From the NCBI RefSeq assembly GCF_048553275.1, contig NZ_JBLZMW010000003.1, positions 1 through 64,000 on the forward strand: a DNA stretch of 64,000 nt, given 5' to 3'. The notes under the pieces were generated by a model. That model was not told the origin of the DNA and made no database searches. It saw only the letters and a program-made list of their open reading frames with translations. The DNA comes from Pacificoceanicola sp048553275 (GTDB lineage: Bacteria; Pseudomonadota; Alphaproteobacteria; Rhodobacterales; Rhodobacteraceae). The position numbers and the translations under genes were made by a program. Position 1 is the first letter of the stretch; each line of letters opens with the position of its first letter. Shown piece after piece: positions 54,304 through 63,017 of the stretch.

Positions 54304-55794
54304 ATGACTCACATTCTCGCCATCGATCAGGGCACCACGTCGAGCCGCGCGATCCTCTTTGACAGCACGCTGAAGATCGTCGCCACCGCGCAGGAAGAAT
54401 TCGAACAGCATTACCCTGCCTCCGGCTGGGTCGAGCATGACTGCGCCGATCTTTGGACGACGACCGCCGCAACCTGCCGCGGCGTGATGGAAAAGGCTGG
54501 CCTGAAAGCCAAGGATATTGCCGGGATCGGCATCACCAACCAGCGCGAGACCACGTTGATCTGGGACCGCAAGACCGGGCAACCGATCCACAACGCCATC
54601 GTCTGGCAGGACCGCCGCACCTCCGAAATGTGCCAGCGTCTGAAGGCAGAGGGACATGAACAGACGGTCACAGACCGCACCGGCCTGCTGCTCGACCCGT
54701 ATTTTTCCGGCACCAAGGTGGCCTGGTTGCTTGATAACGTCGAGGGTGCCCGGGCGCGGGCCGAGGCGGGCGAGCTGGCCTTTGGCACCGTCGATACCTG
54801 GCTGATCTGGAAACTGACCGGCGGGGCGCAGCACGTCACCGACGCAACCAATGCCGCACGCACCATGCTCTATGACATTCGCAAGGGCCGCTGGTCACAG
54901 ACCATGTGCGATATGCTGGGCATCCCCATGAACCTGCTGCCCGAGGTCAAGGATTGCGCTGCCGATTTCGGCATGGCCCGCGCCGATCTGTTCGGGGCGG
55001 AGATCCCGATCCTTGGCGTCGCAGGGGACCAACAGGCCGCCACCATCGGTCAGGCCTGTTTTGAACCCGGCATGCTCAAATCCACCTACGGCACCGGCTG
55101 TTTTGCCCTTCTGAACACCGGCGACACGCCGGTGACAAGCCAGAACCGCCTTCTGACCACCATCGCCTACCAGCTTGACGGCAAGCCGACCTATGCGCTC
55201 GAAGGCTCGATCTTCATCGCCGGAGCGGTCGTGCAATGGCTGCGTGATGGGCTGAAGATCATCCGTTCCGCCTCCGAAACACAGCCGCTGGCGGAAAAGG
55301 CCGACGACGCACAGGAGGTGATCTGTGTTCCCGCCTTCACCGGGCTTGGCGCACCCTACTGGAACGCGGAATGTCGTGGTGCCATGTTCGGCCTCACGCG
55401 CGGGTCCGGACCGGAGGAGTTCGCCCGTGCGGCGCTGCAATCCGTCGGCTACCAGACGCGCGACCTGCTGGAGGCGATGACCGCCGACTGGCCGGAAGCG
55501 CGGCAAACCGCTTTGCGCGTCGATGGCGGCATGAGCGCATCCGATTACGCGATGCAGTTCCTCTCGGACATCATCGGCGCGCCGGTGGAACGGCCCGAGG
55601 TGCTGGAAACCACCGCCATGGGCGCCGCATGGCTGGCCGGGCGACAGGCGGGCGTATTGCCGGATATGGCGGAATTTGCCTCCGGATGGTCTGCGGAAAA
55701 GCACTTTGATCCGAACATGGACAAAGACGCCCGCGCCCGCAAATACGCCGGCTGGAAACGCGCGGTCAAAGCCACCATCGACGTGGCCGGTTGA
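54304..55794 (+). CDS. glpK: glycerol kinase
   Basis: This 496-residue FGGY-family kinase phosphorylates glycerol to glycerol-3-phosphate. It opens MTHILAIDQGTTSSRAILFD and contains ITNQRETTLIWD and FSGTKVAWLLDN as in other glycerol kinases. The start at 54304 has GGGAGGAG seven or so bases upstream; an in-frame extension to 54193 would cover the terminator and is rejected. Confidence 0.97.
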   Translation: MTHILAIDQGTTSSRAILFDSTLKIVATAQEEFEQHYPASGWVEHDCADLWTTTAATCRGVMEKAGLKAKDIAGIGITNQRETTLIWDRKTGQPIHNAIVWQDRRTSEMCQRLKAEGHEQTVTDRTGLLLDPYFSGTKVAWLLDNVEGARARAEAGELAFGTVDTWLIWKLTGGAQHVTDATNAARTMLYDIRKGRWSQTMCDMLGIPMNLLPEVKDCAADFGMARADLFGAEIPILGVAGDQQAATIGQACFEPGMLKSTYGTGCFALLNTGDTPVTSQNRLLTTIAYQLDGKPTYALEGSIFIAGAVVQWLRDGLKIIRSASETQPLAEKADDAQEVICVPAFTGLGAPYWNAECRGAMFGLTRGSGPEEFARAALQSVGYQTRDLLEAMTADWPEARQTALRVDGGMSASDYAMQFLSDIIGAPVERPEVLETTAMGAAWLAGRQAGVLPDMAEFASGWSAEKHFDPNMDKDARARKYAGWKRAVKATIDVAG

Positions 55795-55946
55795 CCTCAC
55801 CAAACCGGCAGGTCGCCAAACCGTTTACGACAAATTAACCTTGGCCGCCGCAGGCTTGTCGCGAGGACGAACCACGCATTGCACTGATTCCATATGAAAC
55901 CATGTGAAACACTGTCTTTCCGCTCTCCGCACGCAGGCTGCGCCGG

Positions 55947-56915
55947 ATGAGTGGTGCCGGTATGCCAGCCTGGATCGCCCGGCATCTCGACTATGTTCGC
56001 AAGAACAAACCCGCGCCGAAGAAGGGTCCGGCTCATAGGGGCTATACGCAACCGCGCGGCACCGCCGCAACGCCCGGCTTTTCCGATGCGGCGATGGACG
56101 GCTTGCGGGATCTGGAGGCGCGAATGCCGCCGCCTGGGGCCGACGCGCGCCCCGCATTTCAGCCGGGACATCTGCACCGGGAGCGGCTCTCGGCCAAGAA
56201 TGCCGCGGGCGGCGGACTGATCACGGATGACCGCGGCAACACGCGCCCGCACTACCACGGCCACCGCGAACGTCTGCGGCAACGCTTCTTGCAAGGCGGG
56301 CACGAAGCGATGCCGGAGTATGAGGTGCTGGAACTTCTGCTCTTCAACGCCATTCCACGGATCGATGTCAAACCCCTGGCCAAGCGCCTTCTGGCTGAGT
56401 TCGGCGATCTGAGCGGCGTCATTGCCGCCTCTGAACACCGCATCCTGCAGGTGCCGGGCGCGGACCGATGGGTCTTTCTCCAACTGCGCATCGCCGAGGC
56501 GATGGCGCACCGCATGACCAAGGCGAAGACGCTCAAACGCGATATTCTCTCCTCCTGGGATGCGTTGATCGACTACTGCCGCACCGCCATGGCGCATCGC
56601 GATACGGAGCAGTTCCGGATCCTGTATCTCGACCGCAAGAACAAGCTGATCGCCGATGAAAAGCAGGCAGAGGGCACGGTGGATCACGTGCCGGTCTACC
56701 CCCGAGAGGTGGCAAAACGCTCGCTTGAACTGAATGCCACGGCGATCATTCTCGTGCACAACCACCCGTCCGGTGACACCACGCCAAGCGGCGCCGATAT
56801 CGACATGACGGAGCAGATCGTCAGTGCTGTCGGGGTGATCGGGGTGACGGTGCATGATCATGTGATCATCGGCAAGGAGAGCGAATTCTCCTTCCGCTCG
56901 AACGGCTATATCTGA
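55947..56915 (+). CDS. radC: RadC family JAB-domain protein
   Basis: This 322-residue protein has a helix-hairpin-helix-like middle region (DVKPLAKRLLAEFGDLSGVIA) and a C-terminal RadC/JAB domain with EGTVDHVPVYPREV and the metal-binding HNHPSGDTTPSGADID (about 272). RadC proteins were named as DNA repair proteins, but the activity is not firmly established. The basic N-terminal 90 residues are poorly conserved; the ATG at 55962 (MPAWIARH) is an alternative start. No ribosome site is obvious. Confidence 0.88.
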   Translation: MSGAGMPAWIARHLDYVRKNKPAPKKGPAHRGYTQPRGTAATPGFSDAAMDGLRDLEARMPPPGADARPAFQPGHLHRERLSAKNAAGGGLITDDRGNTRPHYHGHRERLRQRFLQGGHEAMPEYEVLELLLFNAIPRIDVKPLAKRLLAEFGDLSGVIAASEHRILQVPGADRWVFLQLRIAEAMAHRMTKAKTLKRDILSSWDALIDYCRTAMAHRDTEQFRILYLDRKNKLIADEKQAEGTVDHVPVYPREVAKRSLELNATAIILVHNHPSGDTTPSGADIDMTEQIVSAVGVIGVTVHDHVIIGKESEFSFRSNGYI

Positions 56916-56949
56916 CCGTTTGAAAAGCGGCCCCCATCTCGGAAACGAA

Positions 56950-56973
56950 AAAGGAGGCCCAAAGGCCCCCTTT
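56950..56973. terminator. bidirectional terminator between radC and nqrF
   Basis: AAAGGAGGCC (56950-56959) pairs with GGCCCCCTTT (56964-56973) with one A-C mismatch. The A-rich left side and T-rich right side let it end transcription from both convergent genes. Confidence 0.75.
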
Positions 56974-56996
56974 CCTATCGCATTTACGCGCGTCGG

Positions 56997-58220
56997 TCAG
57001 CCGCCGAAGTCGTCGAGCATGATGTCCTCGCGGTCCACGCCCAGCTCCAGCAACATGTTGATCACCGACTGGTTCATGATCGGCGGGCCACACATGTAGA
57101 ACTCGCAATCTTCCGGGTTCGGGTGATCCTTGAGGTATTCCTCGTAAAGAACGTTATGGATAAAGCCGGTGTACCCCGTCCACTCATCCTCCGGCAGCGC
57201 ATCGGACAAGGCCACGTGCCATTCGAAGTTGTCGAATTCCTCGGCCAGTTGATCGAAATCCTCGACAAAGAACATCTCGCGCTTGGAGCGCGCGCCATAC
57301 CAGAAGGTGATCTTGCGATCGCGGTTCTCAAGGCGCTTGAGCTGATCGAAGATGTGGCTGCGCATCGGGGCCATGCCCGCGCCACCACCGATGAACACCA
57401 TTTCCTTCTGCGTGTCGCGGGCAAAAAACTCGCCGAACGGTCCGGAGATGGTGACCTTGTCACCGGGCTTGAGGTTGAAGATGTAGGAGGACATCTGCCC
57501 CGGCGGGATGCCCTGCGAGCCCGGAGGCGGCGAAGCCACGCGGACGTTGAGCATGATCAGGCCCTTCTCGTCCGGGTAGTTCGCCATCGAGTAGGCCCGT
57601 TCAATGGGCTCGTCCACGGCGGATTCATACTGCCACAGATTGAACTTGTCCCAATCCGGACGATACTCGTCCTCGACGTCGAAATCCTTGTAGGACAGCT
57701 TGTGCGCAGGCGCTTCGATCTGGATATAGCCGCCGGCGCGGAACTTCACGTCCTCGCCTTCGGGCAATTCCAGAACGAGGTTCTTGATGAAGGTCGCCAC
57801 GTTTTCGTTGGAACGCACCGTGCATTCCCACTTCTTCACGCCAAAGACCTCTTCGGGGACCTCAATCTCCATATCCTGCTTCACCGACACCTGACACGAC
57901 AGGCGGTCGCCGCAGGCGGCCTCGCGCTTGGTGATGTGGCTTTCTTCCGTGGGCAGGATCGAACCGCCGCCGGAATGGATGCGCACGCGGCATTGCGCAC
58001 AGGTGCCACCACCGCCACAGGCGGAGGGCACGAACATTTTCTGCCCCGCGAGGGTTTGCAGCAGCTTGCCGCCGGAGGGGACCGAAATGGTCTTTTCGCC
58101 GTTGATGGTGATGTTGACGTTGCCCGAGCTGACCAGCTTGGAGCGCGCCGCGATGATCATCGCCACCAGCGCCAGAACGATCAGCGTGAAAAGAAAGACG
58201 CCAAGTCCGAAAGTCATCAT
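56997..58220 (-). CDS. nqrF: Na+-translocating NADH:quinone reductase subunit F
   Basis: This 407-residue subunit is where NADH enters. It has an N-terminal membrane helix, a [2Fe-2S] ferredoxin domain (C68, C74, C77, C109), an FAD domain (RAYSMANYP) and an NADH domain (GGGAGMAPMRSHIFDQL). It is the last gene of the nqrABCDEF operon. Confidence 0.97.
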   Translation of the reverse strand: MMTFGLGVFLFTLIVLALVAMIIAARSKLVSSGNVNITINGEKTISVPSGGKLLQTLAGQKMFVPSACGGGGTCAQCRVRIHSGGGSILPTEESHITKREAACGDRLSCQVSVKQDMEIEVPEEVFGVKKWECTVRSNENVATFIKNLVLELPEGEDVKFRAGGYIQIEAPAHKLSYKDFDVEDEYRPDWDKFNLWQYESAVDEPIERAYSMANYPDEKGLIMLNVRVASPPPGSQGIPPGQMSSYIFNLKPGDKVTISGPFGEFFARDTQKEMVFIGGGAGMAPMRSHIFDQLKRLENRDRKITFWYGARSKREMFFVEDFDQLAEEFDNFEWHVALSDALPEDEWTGYTGFIHNVLYEEYLKDHPNPEDCEFYMCGPPIMNQSVINMLLELGVDREDIMLDDFGG

Positions 58221-58236
58221 GGATCGGGTCCTCCGC

Positions 58237-58845
58237 TTACAGTTTCACGCCGCTGAACGACATGAAGGCCATGGCCATCAGTCCCGCGGTGATGAAGGTG
58301 ATGCCGAGGCCCTGCAGGCCGTCGGGAATGTCCGAGTACTTCAGCTTCTCGCGCACGCCCGCCATGGCGGTAATCGCCAGGGCCCAACCAAAGCCGGAAG
58401 AGACACCGTAGGTCGCCGCCTCGGCAAAGTCGTAGGAGCGTTCCACCATGAACAGCGAGCCACCGAGGATGGCGCAGTTCACTGTAATCAGCGGCAGGAA
58501 CACGCCGAGCGCGTTGTAGAGCGGCGGGAAGTACTTATCGAGCACCATTTCGAGGATCTGCACGATCGCGGCGATCACCCCGATATAGGAGATCAGGCCA
58601 AGGAACGTCAGGTCCACATCCGGGAAGCCCGCCCAGGCCAGCGCGCCGGGGGCGAGCAGGTAGGTCAGGATCAGGTTGTTCGCCGGGACGGTAATGCCCT
58701 GCACCACCATGACGGAGATGCCGAGACCCATGGCCGTCTGGATTTTCTTCGACACGGCAAGGAAGGTGCACATGCCAAGGAAGAAGGACAAAGCGAGGTT
58801 CTCGACGAAAACCGCTTTGACCGCGAGGGAAATCAGACCTTCCAT
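58237..58845 (-). CDS. nqrE: Na+-translocating NADH:quinone reductase subunit E
   Basis: This 202-residue membrane subunit has six hydrophobic segments and a conserved cysteine in FLGMCTFLAVS (residue 26) that, with the NqrD cysteine, holds the membrane iron centre. Its start shares a base with the nqrD stop. Confidence 0.97.
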   Translation of the reverse strand: MEGLISLAVKAVFVENLALSFFLGMCTFLAVSKKIQTAMGLGISVMVVQGITVPANNLILTYLLAPGALAWAGFPDVDLTFLGLISYIGVIAAIVQILEMVLDKYFPPLYNALGVFLPLITVNCAILGGSLFMVERSYDFAEAATYGVSSGFGWALAITAMAGVREKLKYSDIPDGLQGLGITFITAGLMAMAFMSFSGVKL

Positions 58846-59498
58846 CAGTGCGCCTCCACGTTCTGGATGCGGTACTCACGCTCTTCGACCTGTTTCGGCT
58901 TCCACGTGCGCACAGCCCAGATCAGCAGCCCGATGACGAAGAAGGCCGACGGCGGCAGCAGCAGCAGACCGTTGGGCACGTACCAGCCGCCATTGTTCAC
59001 GGTTTCGAAGATGGTGATGCCAAAGAGCGAACCGGAGCCAAAAAGCTCGCGGAAGAACGCCACGATCATCAGCAAAAGCCCATAGCCAAGCCCGTTGCCG
59101 ACGCCGTCGATGAAGCTGTCCACCGGCGGGTTCTTCATGGCGAAGGCCTCGGCGCGGCCCATCACGATGCAGTTCGTGATGATCAGGCCGACAAAGACCG
59201 ACAGCGTCTTGGAAATCTCGTAGGCATAGGCCTTGAGGAACTGATCCACCACGATCACCAGTGAGGCGATCACGACCATCTGCACGATAATCCGGATCGA
59301 GCTCGGGATCTGGTTGCGCAGCATCGAGATGAACATCGACGAAAACCCGGTCACCAGCGTCACCGCCAGCGACATGACCAGCGCCACCTGCATCGAGGAG
59401 GTCACCGCAAGCGCCGAACAGATGCCCAGCACCTGCAGCGTGATCGGGTTGTTGTCGATCAGCGGATCGACAAGTTGCGAACGATAGGTCTGTGCCAT
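58845..59498 (-). CDS. nqrD: Na+-translocating NADH:quinone reductase subunit D
   Basis: This 217-residue membrane subunit is homologous to NqrE, with six hydrophobic segments; the cysteine in LGICSALAVTSS (residue 27) is expected to coordinate the intramembrane iron. It overlaps nqrC by one base. Confidence 0.97.
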   Translation of the reverse strand: MAQTYRSQLVDPLIDNNPITLQVLGICSALAVTSSMQVALVMSLAVTLVTGFSSMFISMLRNQIPSSIRIIVQMVVIASLVIVVDQFLKAYAYEISKTLSVFVGLIITNCIVMGRAEAFAMKNPPVDSFIDGVGNGLGYGLLLMIVAFFRELFGSGSLFGITIFETVNNGGWYVPNGLLLLPPSAFFVIGLLIWAVRTWKPKQVEEREYRIQNVEAH

Positions 59499-60310
59499 CA
59501 GCCAACCTCTCCTGCTTTGAGGCGCTCAAGGAAGGCGCCGTATCCGGCCTCGCCCATCCAGAACCGCACCAGGTTGTTCACCCCGGCCGAGGTCAGCGTC
59601 GCCCCGGCCAATGCATCGACGTAGTAGTCCTGCCCTTGCGGCGGCGGTGTCTTGGCCACGGTGATGGCCAGTGTGCCGTCGTCGGTAAAGAGCTTTTTGC
59701 CGTTCCACAGGGCTTTCCAGCGCGGGTTGTCCACCTCGGCGCCCAGGCCGGGTGTCTCGCCGTGCTGATAGAATTGCAGCCCGAAAATATCGTTGCCGTT
59801 CTCTTCCAGCGCGATGAAGCCATAGAGCGTGGACCACAGGCCATAGCCTTCGATCGGCATGATCACCTTGTCGATTTCGCCGGCCTGATCGCGCAGCAGG
59901 TAAACCATGCGATAGGACTGCATCGAGCCGCCCAGTCCCGCGGGGTCCTCATCCAGCGCGCGGACAATCGCGGGATCGTCCTTGGCTGCCAGCTGGTCGA
60001 AGGTTTCGATCTCGAACTGATCGGTGAATTCACCGGTCGACAGGTCGAGCACATGCGGCTCGAAGCTGGCGAAGGCGTCGTTCACCGGGGTCGCCGGATC
60101 GTAGACACCGGCCACCTGCAGGATGTTGACCCGCTTGTCGCGAAGCTGGTTTTCCGCCTGAACCGGGCGCAGGGCCACAGCGGCGGCCGACACCACCATA
60201 GAGCCGACAAGGCAGAGCGCGACAGCAACGGCGACCGTCTTGCCCACGCTATCGGGTGGCGCATCGAGGAAACGGCCGATCGGGCCTTTCTTCTCCTGAT
60301 TATCAGGCAT
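59498..60310 (-). CDS. nqrC: Na+-translocating NADH:quinone reductase subunit C
   Basis: This 270-residue subunit has one membrane helix (about 22-44) and a periplasmic FMN-binding domain. The ApbE target motif reads DALAGATLTS (about 238), with alanine where most have serine before GAT; the FMN-accepting threonine is present. The gene overlaps nqrB by eight bases. Confidence 0.96.
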   Translation of the reverse strand: MPDNQEKKGPIGRFLDAPPDSVGKTVAVAVALCLVGSMVVSAAAVALRPVQAENQLRDKRVNILQVAGVYDPATPVNDAFASFEPHVLDLSTGEFTDQFEIETFDQLAAKDDPAIVRALDEDPAGLGGSMQSYRMVYLLRDQAGEIDKVIMPIEGYGLWSTLYGFIALEENGNDIFGLQFYQHGETPGLGAEVDNPRWKALWNGKKLFTDDGTLAITVAKTPPPQGQDYYVDALAGATLTSAGVNNLVRFWMGEAGYGAFLERLKAGEVG

Positions 60311-61502
60311 GACGCTTGGCCCTCCGTTTGATGTTGGCCTGCACGACGAAGTAGTCGATCAGCGGTGCAAAGACATTCCCGAAAAGGATCGCGAGCATCA
60401 TGCCTTCGGGAAAGGCCGGGTTGATGACGCGGATCATCACAACCATGAACCCGATCAAGGCACCGTATATGTAGCGGCCCACGTTGGTATGGCTGGCAGA
60501 GACCGGTTCCGTGACCATGAAGGCGAGACCAAAGGCATAGCCGCCAACGACAAGGTGCCAATACCACGGCATTGCGAACATCGGGTTGGTATCCGACCCG
60601 ATCAGGTTCAGCAGCGTCGAGAAGGCGATCATGCCGCCAAGGCAGCCCACGATCAGGCGCCAGTTCGCGATCTTGACCACAAGAAGGAAGGCCAGACCGA
60701 TGAGAGCCGCAAGGGTCGAGGTTTCGCCGATGCACCCCTGAATGGTGCCGATAAAGGCGTCCATCCAGTCGATGCCGCGCTCGGGCAGCGCCTGATAGCC
60801 GTCAGAGGCGCCAATCGCCAGCGCGGTCGCCCCGGAGAAGCCATCAACCGGCGTCCAGACGCTGTCGCCGGACATCTGCGCAGGGTAGGCGAAATAGAGG
60901 AACGCCCGACCGACCAACGCCGGGTTGAGGAAGTTTTTCCCCGTGCCCCCAAAGACTTCCTTGCCGATGACCACGCCGAAGATGATGCCCAGAGCCACCT
61001 GCCAAAGCGGCGCGGTGGCGGGCATGATCAGCGTGTACAGCATGGAGGTCACGAGGAAGCCTTCGTTGACCTCATGCTTGCGCACGGTGGCAAAGACGAC
61101 CTCGAAAATGCCGCCCGCGACCAGCGTGGTGATATAGATCGGCAGGAAATAGGTCAGCCCGTGCAGCATGTTCGCCAGCGGGTTGTTCGGGTTGAAACCG
61201 ATGCCGAGGCCGTCAATCAAGGCCGCGCGCCAACCGGACGGGCCGTATTCGGCAATCGCCAGATTGGTCTGCAGGCCGGTGTTGTACAGGCCCATCAAGA
61301 TGCAGGGGATCGTGGCGAGGACCACATAGGTCATGATCCGCTTCATATCGATGTAGGAGCGCGCATGGGGCGCGACGGTTGTCACCGTCTTGGGCGTATA
61401 GACGAAACTCTCGACCATCTCGTAGATGGGGAAATACTGCTCGTACTTGCCGCCCTTGACGAAGTGCGGCTCGATACGGTCGAAGAAACTGCGAAGACCC
61501 AA
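60303..61502 (-). CDS. nqrB: Na+-translocating NADH:quinone reductase subunit B
   Basis: This 399-residue polytopic subunit contains the covalent FMN motif DGFSGATALA (about 230) and the riboflavin/sodium pathway helices. It is the main membrane subunit of the pump. Confidence 0.97.
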   Translation of the reverse strand: MGLRSFFDRIEPHFVKGGKYEQYFPIYEMVESFVYTPKTVTTVAPHARSYIDMKRIMTYVVLATIPCILMGLYNTGLQTNLAIAEYGPSGWRAALIDGLGIGFNPNNPLANMLHGLTYFLPIYITTLVAGGIFEVVFATVRKHEVNEGFLVTSMLYTLIMPATAPLWQVALGIIFGVVIGKEVFGGTGKNFLNPALVGRAFLYFAYPAQMSGDSVWTPVDGFSGATALAIGASDGYQALPERGIDWMDAFIGTIQGCIGETSTLAALIGLAFLLVVKIANWRLIVGCLGGMIAFSTLLNLIGSDTNPMFAMPWYWHLVVGGYAFGLAFMVTEPVSASHTNVGRYIYGALIGFMVVMIRVINPAFPEGMMLAILFGNVFAPLIDYFVVQANIKRRAKRHA

Positions 61503-61505
61503 GGC

Positions 61506-62849
61506 CTAGCCCTCCTTCTCGATCTTGGTGAGGCTGTCGCGCAGAGCGATGCCGTATTCATACTTGGCGGGGCAGGCAAAGCCGCAAAGCGCGACGTCCT
61601 CTTCATCCAGCTCCAGCGCGCCGAGCGCCTGGGCCGTATCCGTGTCCATCACCAACAGCGACCGCAGAAGCTGAGTCGGCAGGAAATCCTGCGGCATCAA
61701 CTGCTCGAAGGTGCCGATCGGCACCATGGCGCGGCGGCCACCATTGAGGTTGGATGTCAAAGCATAAAGCTTGTTCGCAAAGGCAGAGCCAAGCACCGGC
61801 TGAAAGGCGAATTTCGACGGCATTGGCCGAATCCAGCCAAGCGGGATCTGCTTGTGATCCTCTTCGATCAGGGTGATCTGCCGCGCATAGCGCCCGAGAT
61901 AGGCGGTGGCGCCCTCCCCGGCCTTGCCACTCAGAATCGATCCGGAAATGATCCGCAACGGAGTGTCGGTCTTCAGGTCCTCGGCGCAGAGATCCAGCAT
62001 GGAGGCCCCGGCGACCGTGCGCACCAGACGCGGGCGCGCGCACATCGGCCCGGTCAGGGCGATGATGCGGCCACTGTCGATCCGGCCTGTGGCCAACAGG
62101 CGGCCAATGGCGATGACATCGTGATAGCCGATGGTCCAGACGGCCTTGTCCGAGGTCGGAGGCTCAAGGAAATGCATGTGCGTGCCGGCCAGACCTGCGG
62201 GGTGCGGGCCGGAGAAGGTGGCCACCTCGACTCCGGCGACATCTCCACCCGGCACTGACGCGCCGGTTTCGTGGCACAGGTATGTCTTGCCCTCGGTCAG
62301 CAACGCCACCGCCGCGAGACCGCGCGAGAAGGCCTCGGGGTCATCCGCGATGATCTGCGCCGCATCCGCCGACAACGGCTCGCTGTCCATCGCGGTCACG
62401 TAGATTGCCGCGGGGCGGGCATCGGACGCGGGCACCTTTGAATAGGGACGCGTACGGAACGAGGTCCAGAGCCCGGCGGCACAGAGCTTGGCGGCGACGC
62501 CATCGGGCGTGCTGTCATCCCCTGTACCCGAAAAATCCACCGGCTCGGCGGCGTCCTCGATCACGTCGATCTCGACGCTGATGAGAACCCGGCGCGCGCC
62601 TCGGTTGATCGCCTTGATCCGGCCGGACACCGGCGCTGTGACCACCACCTCTGGCGTATCCTTATGGGCAAGGATTGGCGCACCGGCGGCGACGATATCG
62701 CCCTCCTGAACCGCGAGGCGCGGCTTCAGACCGATGTAATCCTGTCCCAGAATCGCGACGGTTCCGACGGTTGCGGCCTCGATGGTCGTGGCGTCAGGTG
62801 CCCCCAGCACCGGAACATCCAGACCCTTTTTCAACGAATGTTGCTGCAC
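61506..62849 (-). CDS. nqrA: Na+-translocating NADH:quinone reductase subunit A
   Basis: This 447-residue peripheral subunit is first in the operon. I choose the GTG at 62849 (VQQHSLKKGLDVPVLG), because its length and opening match known NqrA, which begins near KLKKGLD, and AGGA lies eight bases upstream. An in-frame ATG at 62894 would add 15 residues not seen in the family. It forms part of the quinone-side assembly. Confidence 0.93.
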   Translation of the reverse strand: MQQHSLKKGLDVPVLGAPDATTIEAATVGTVAILGQDYIGLKPRLAVQEGDIVAAGAPILAHKDTPEVVVTAPVSGRIKAINRGARRVLISVEIDVIEDAAEPVDFSGTGDDSTPDGVAAKLCAAGLWTSFRTRPYSKVPASDARPAAIYVTAMDSEPLSADAAQIIADDPEAFSRGLAAVALLTEGKTYLCHETGASVPGGDVAGVEVATFSGPHPAGLAGTHMHFLEPPTSDKAVWTIGYHDVIAIGRLLATGRIDSGRIIALTGPMCARPRLVRTVAGASMLDLCAEDLKTDTPLRIISGSILSGKAGEGATAYLGRYARQITLIEEDHKQIPLGWIRPMPSKFAFQPVLGSAFANKLYALTSNLNGGRRAMVPIGTFEQLMPQDFLPTQLLRSLLVMDTDTAQALGALELDEEDVALCGFACPAKYEYGIALRDSLTKIEKEG

Positions 62850-63017
62850 GTCTTGAGTCCTGTCCTTCGTATTCGCCGCCTTATGCGACAGCATCGCCGG
62901 GTTTGAAAGGCGTTTCCGGTCACATTTTTCGATTCAGTGTTGAACCCAATGCCATTCTGCCCCAGAAGCGGGCAAACACGCCAGTTGACCACTCAATAGC
63001 ATATCCGGAGTAGGCCC

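Noticed and set aside
52354..54834. 826-codon - strand open frame opposite glpV and glpK
   Set aside because: Both sense genes are certain, and the antisense frame is a compositional artefact.
55947..56915. RadC as part of a defence island
   Set aside because: There are no restriction, toxin, integrase or other defence genes around it. It stands alone between glycerol and Nqr operons.
60309..62258. 649-codon + strand open frame opposite nqrB and nqrA
   Set aside because: It is antisense to conserved Nqr genes and its translation is low-complexity.
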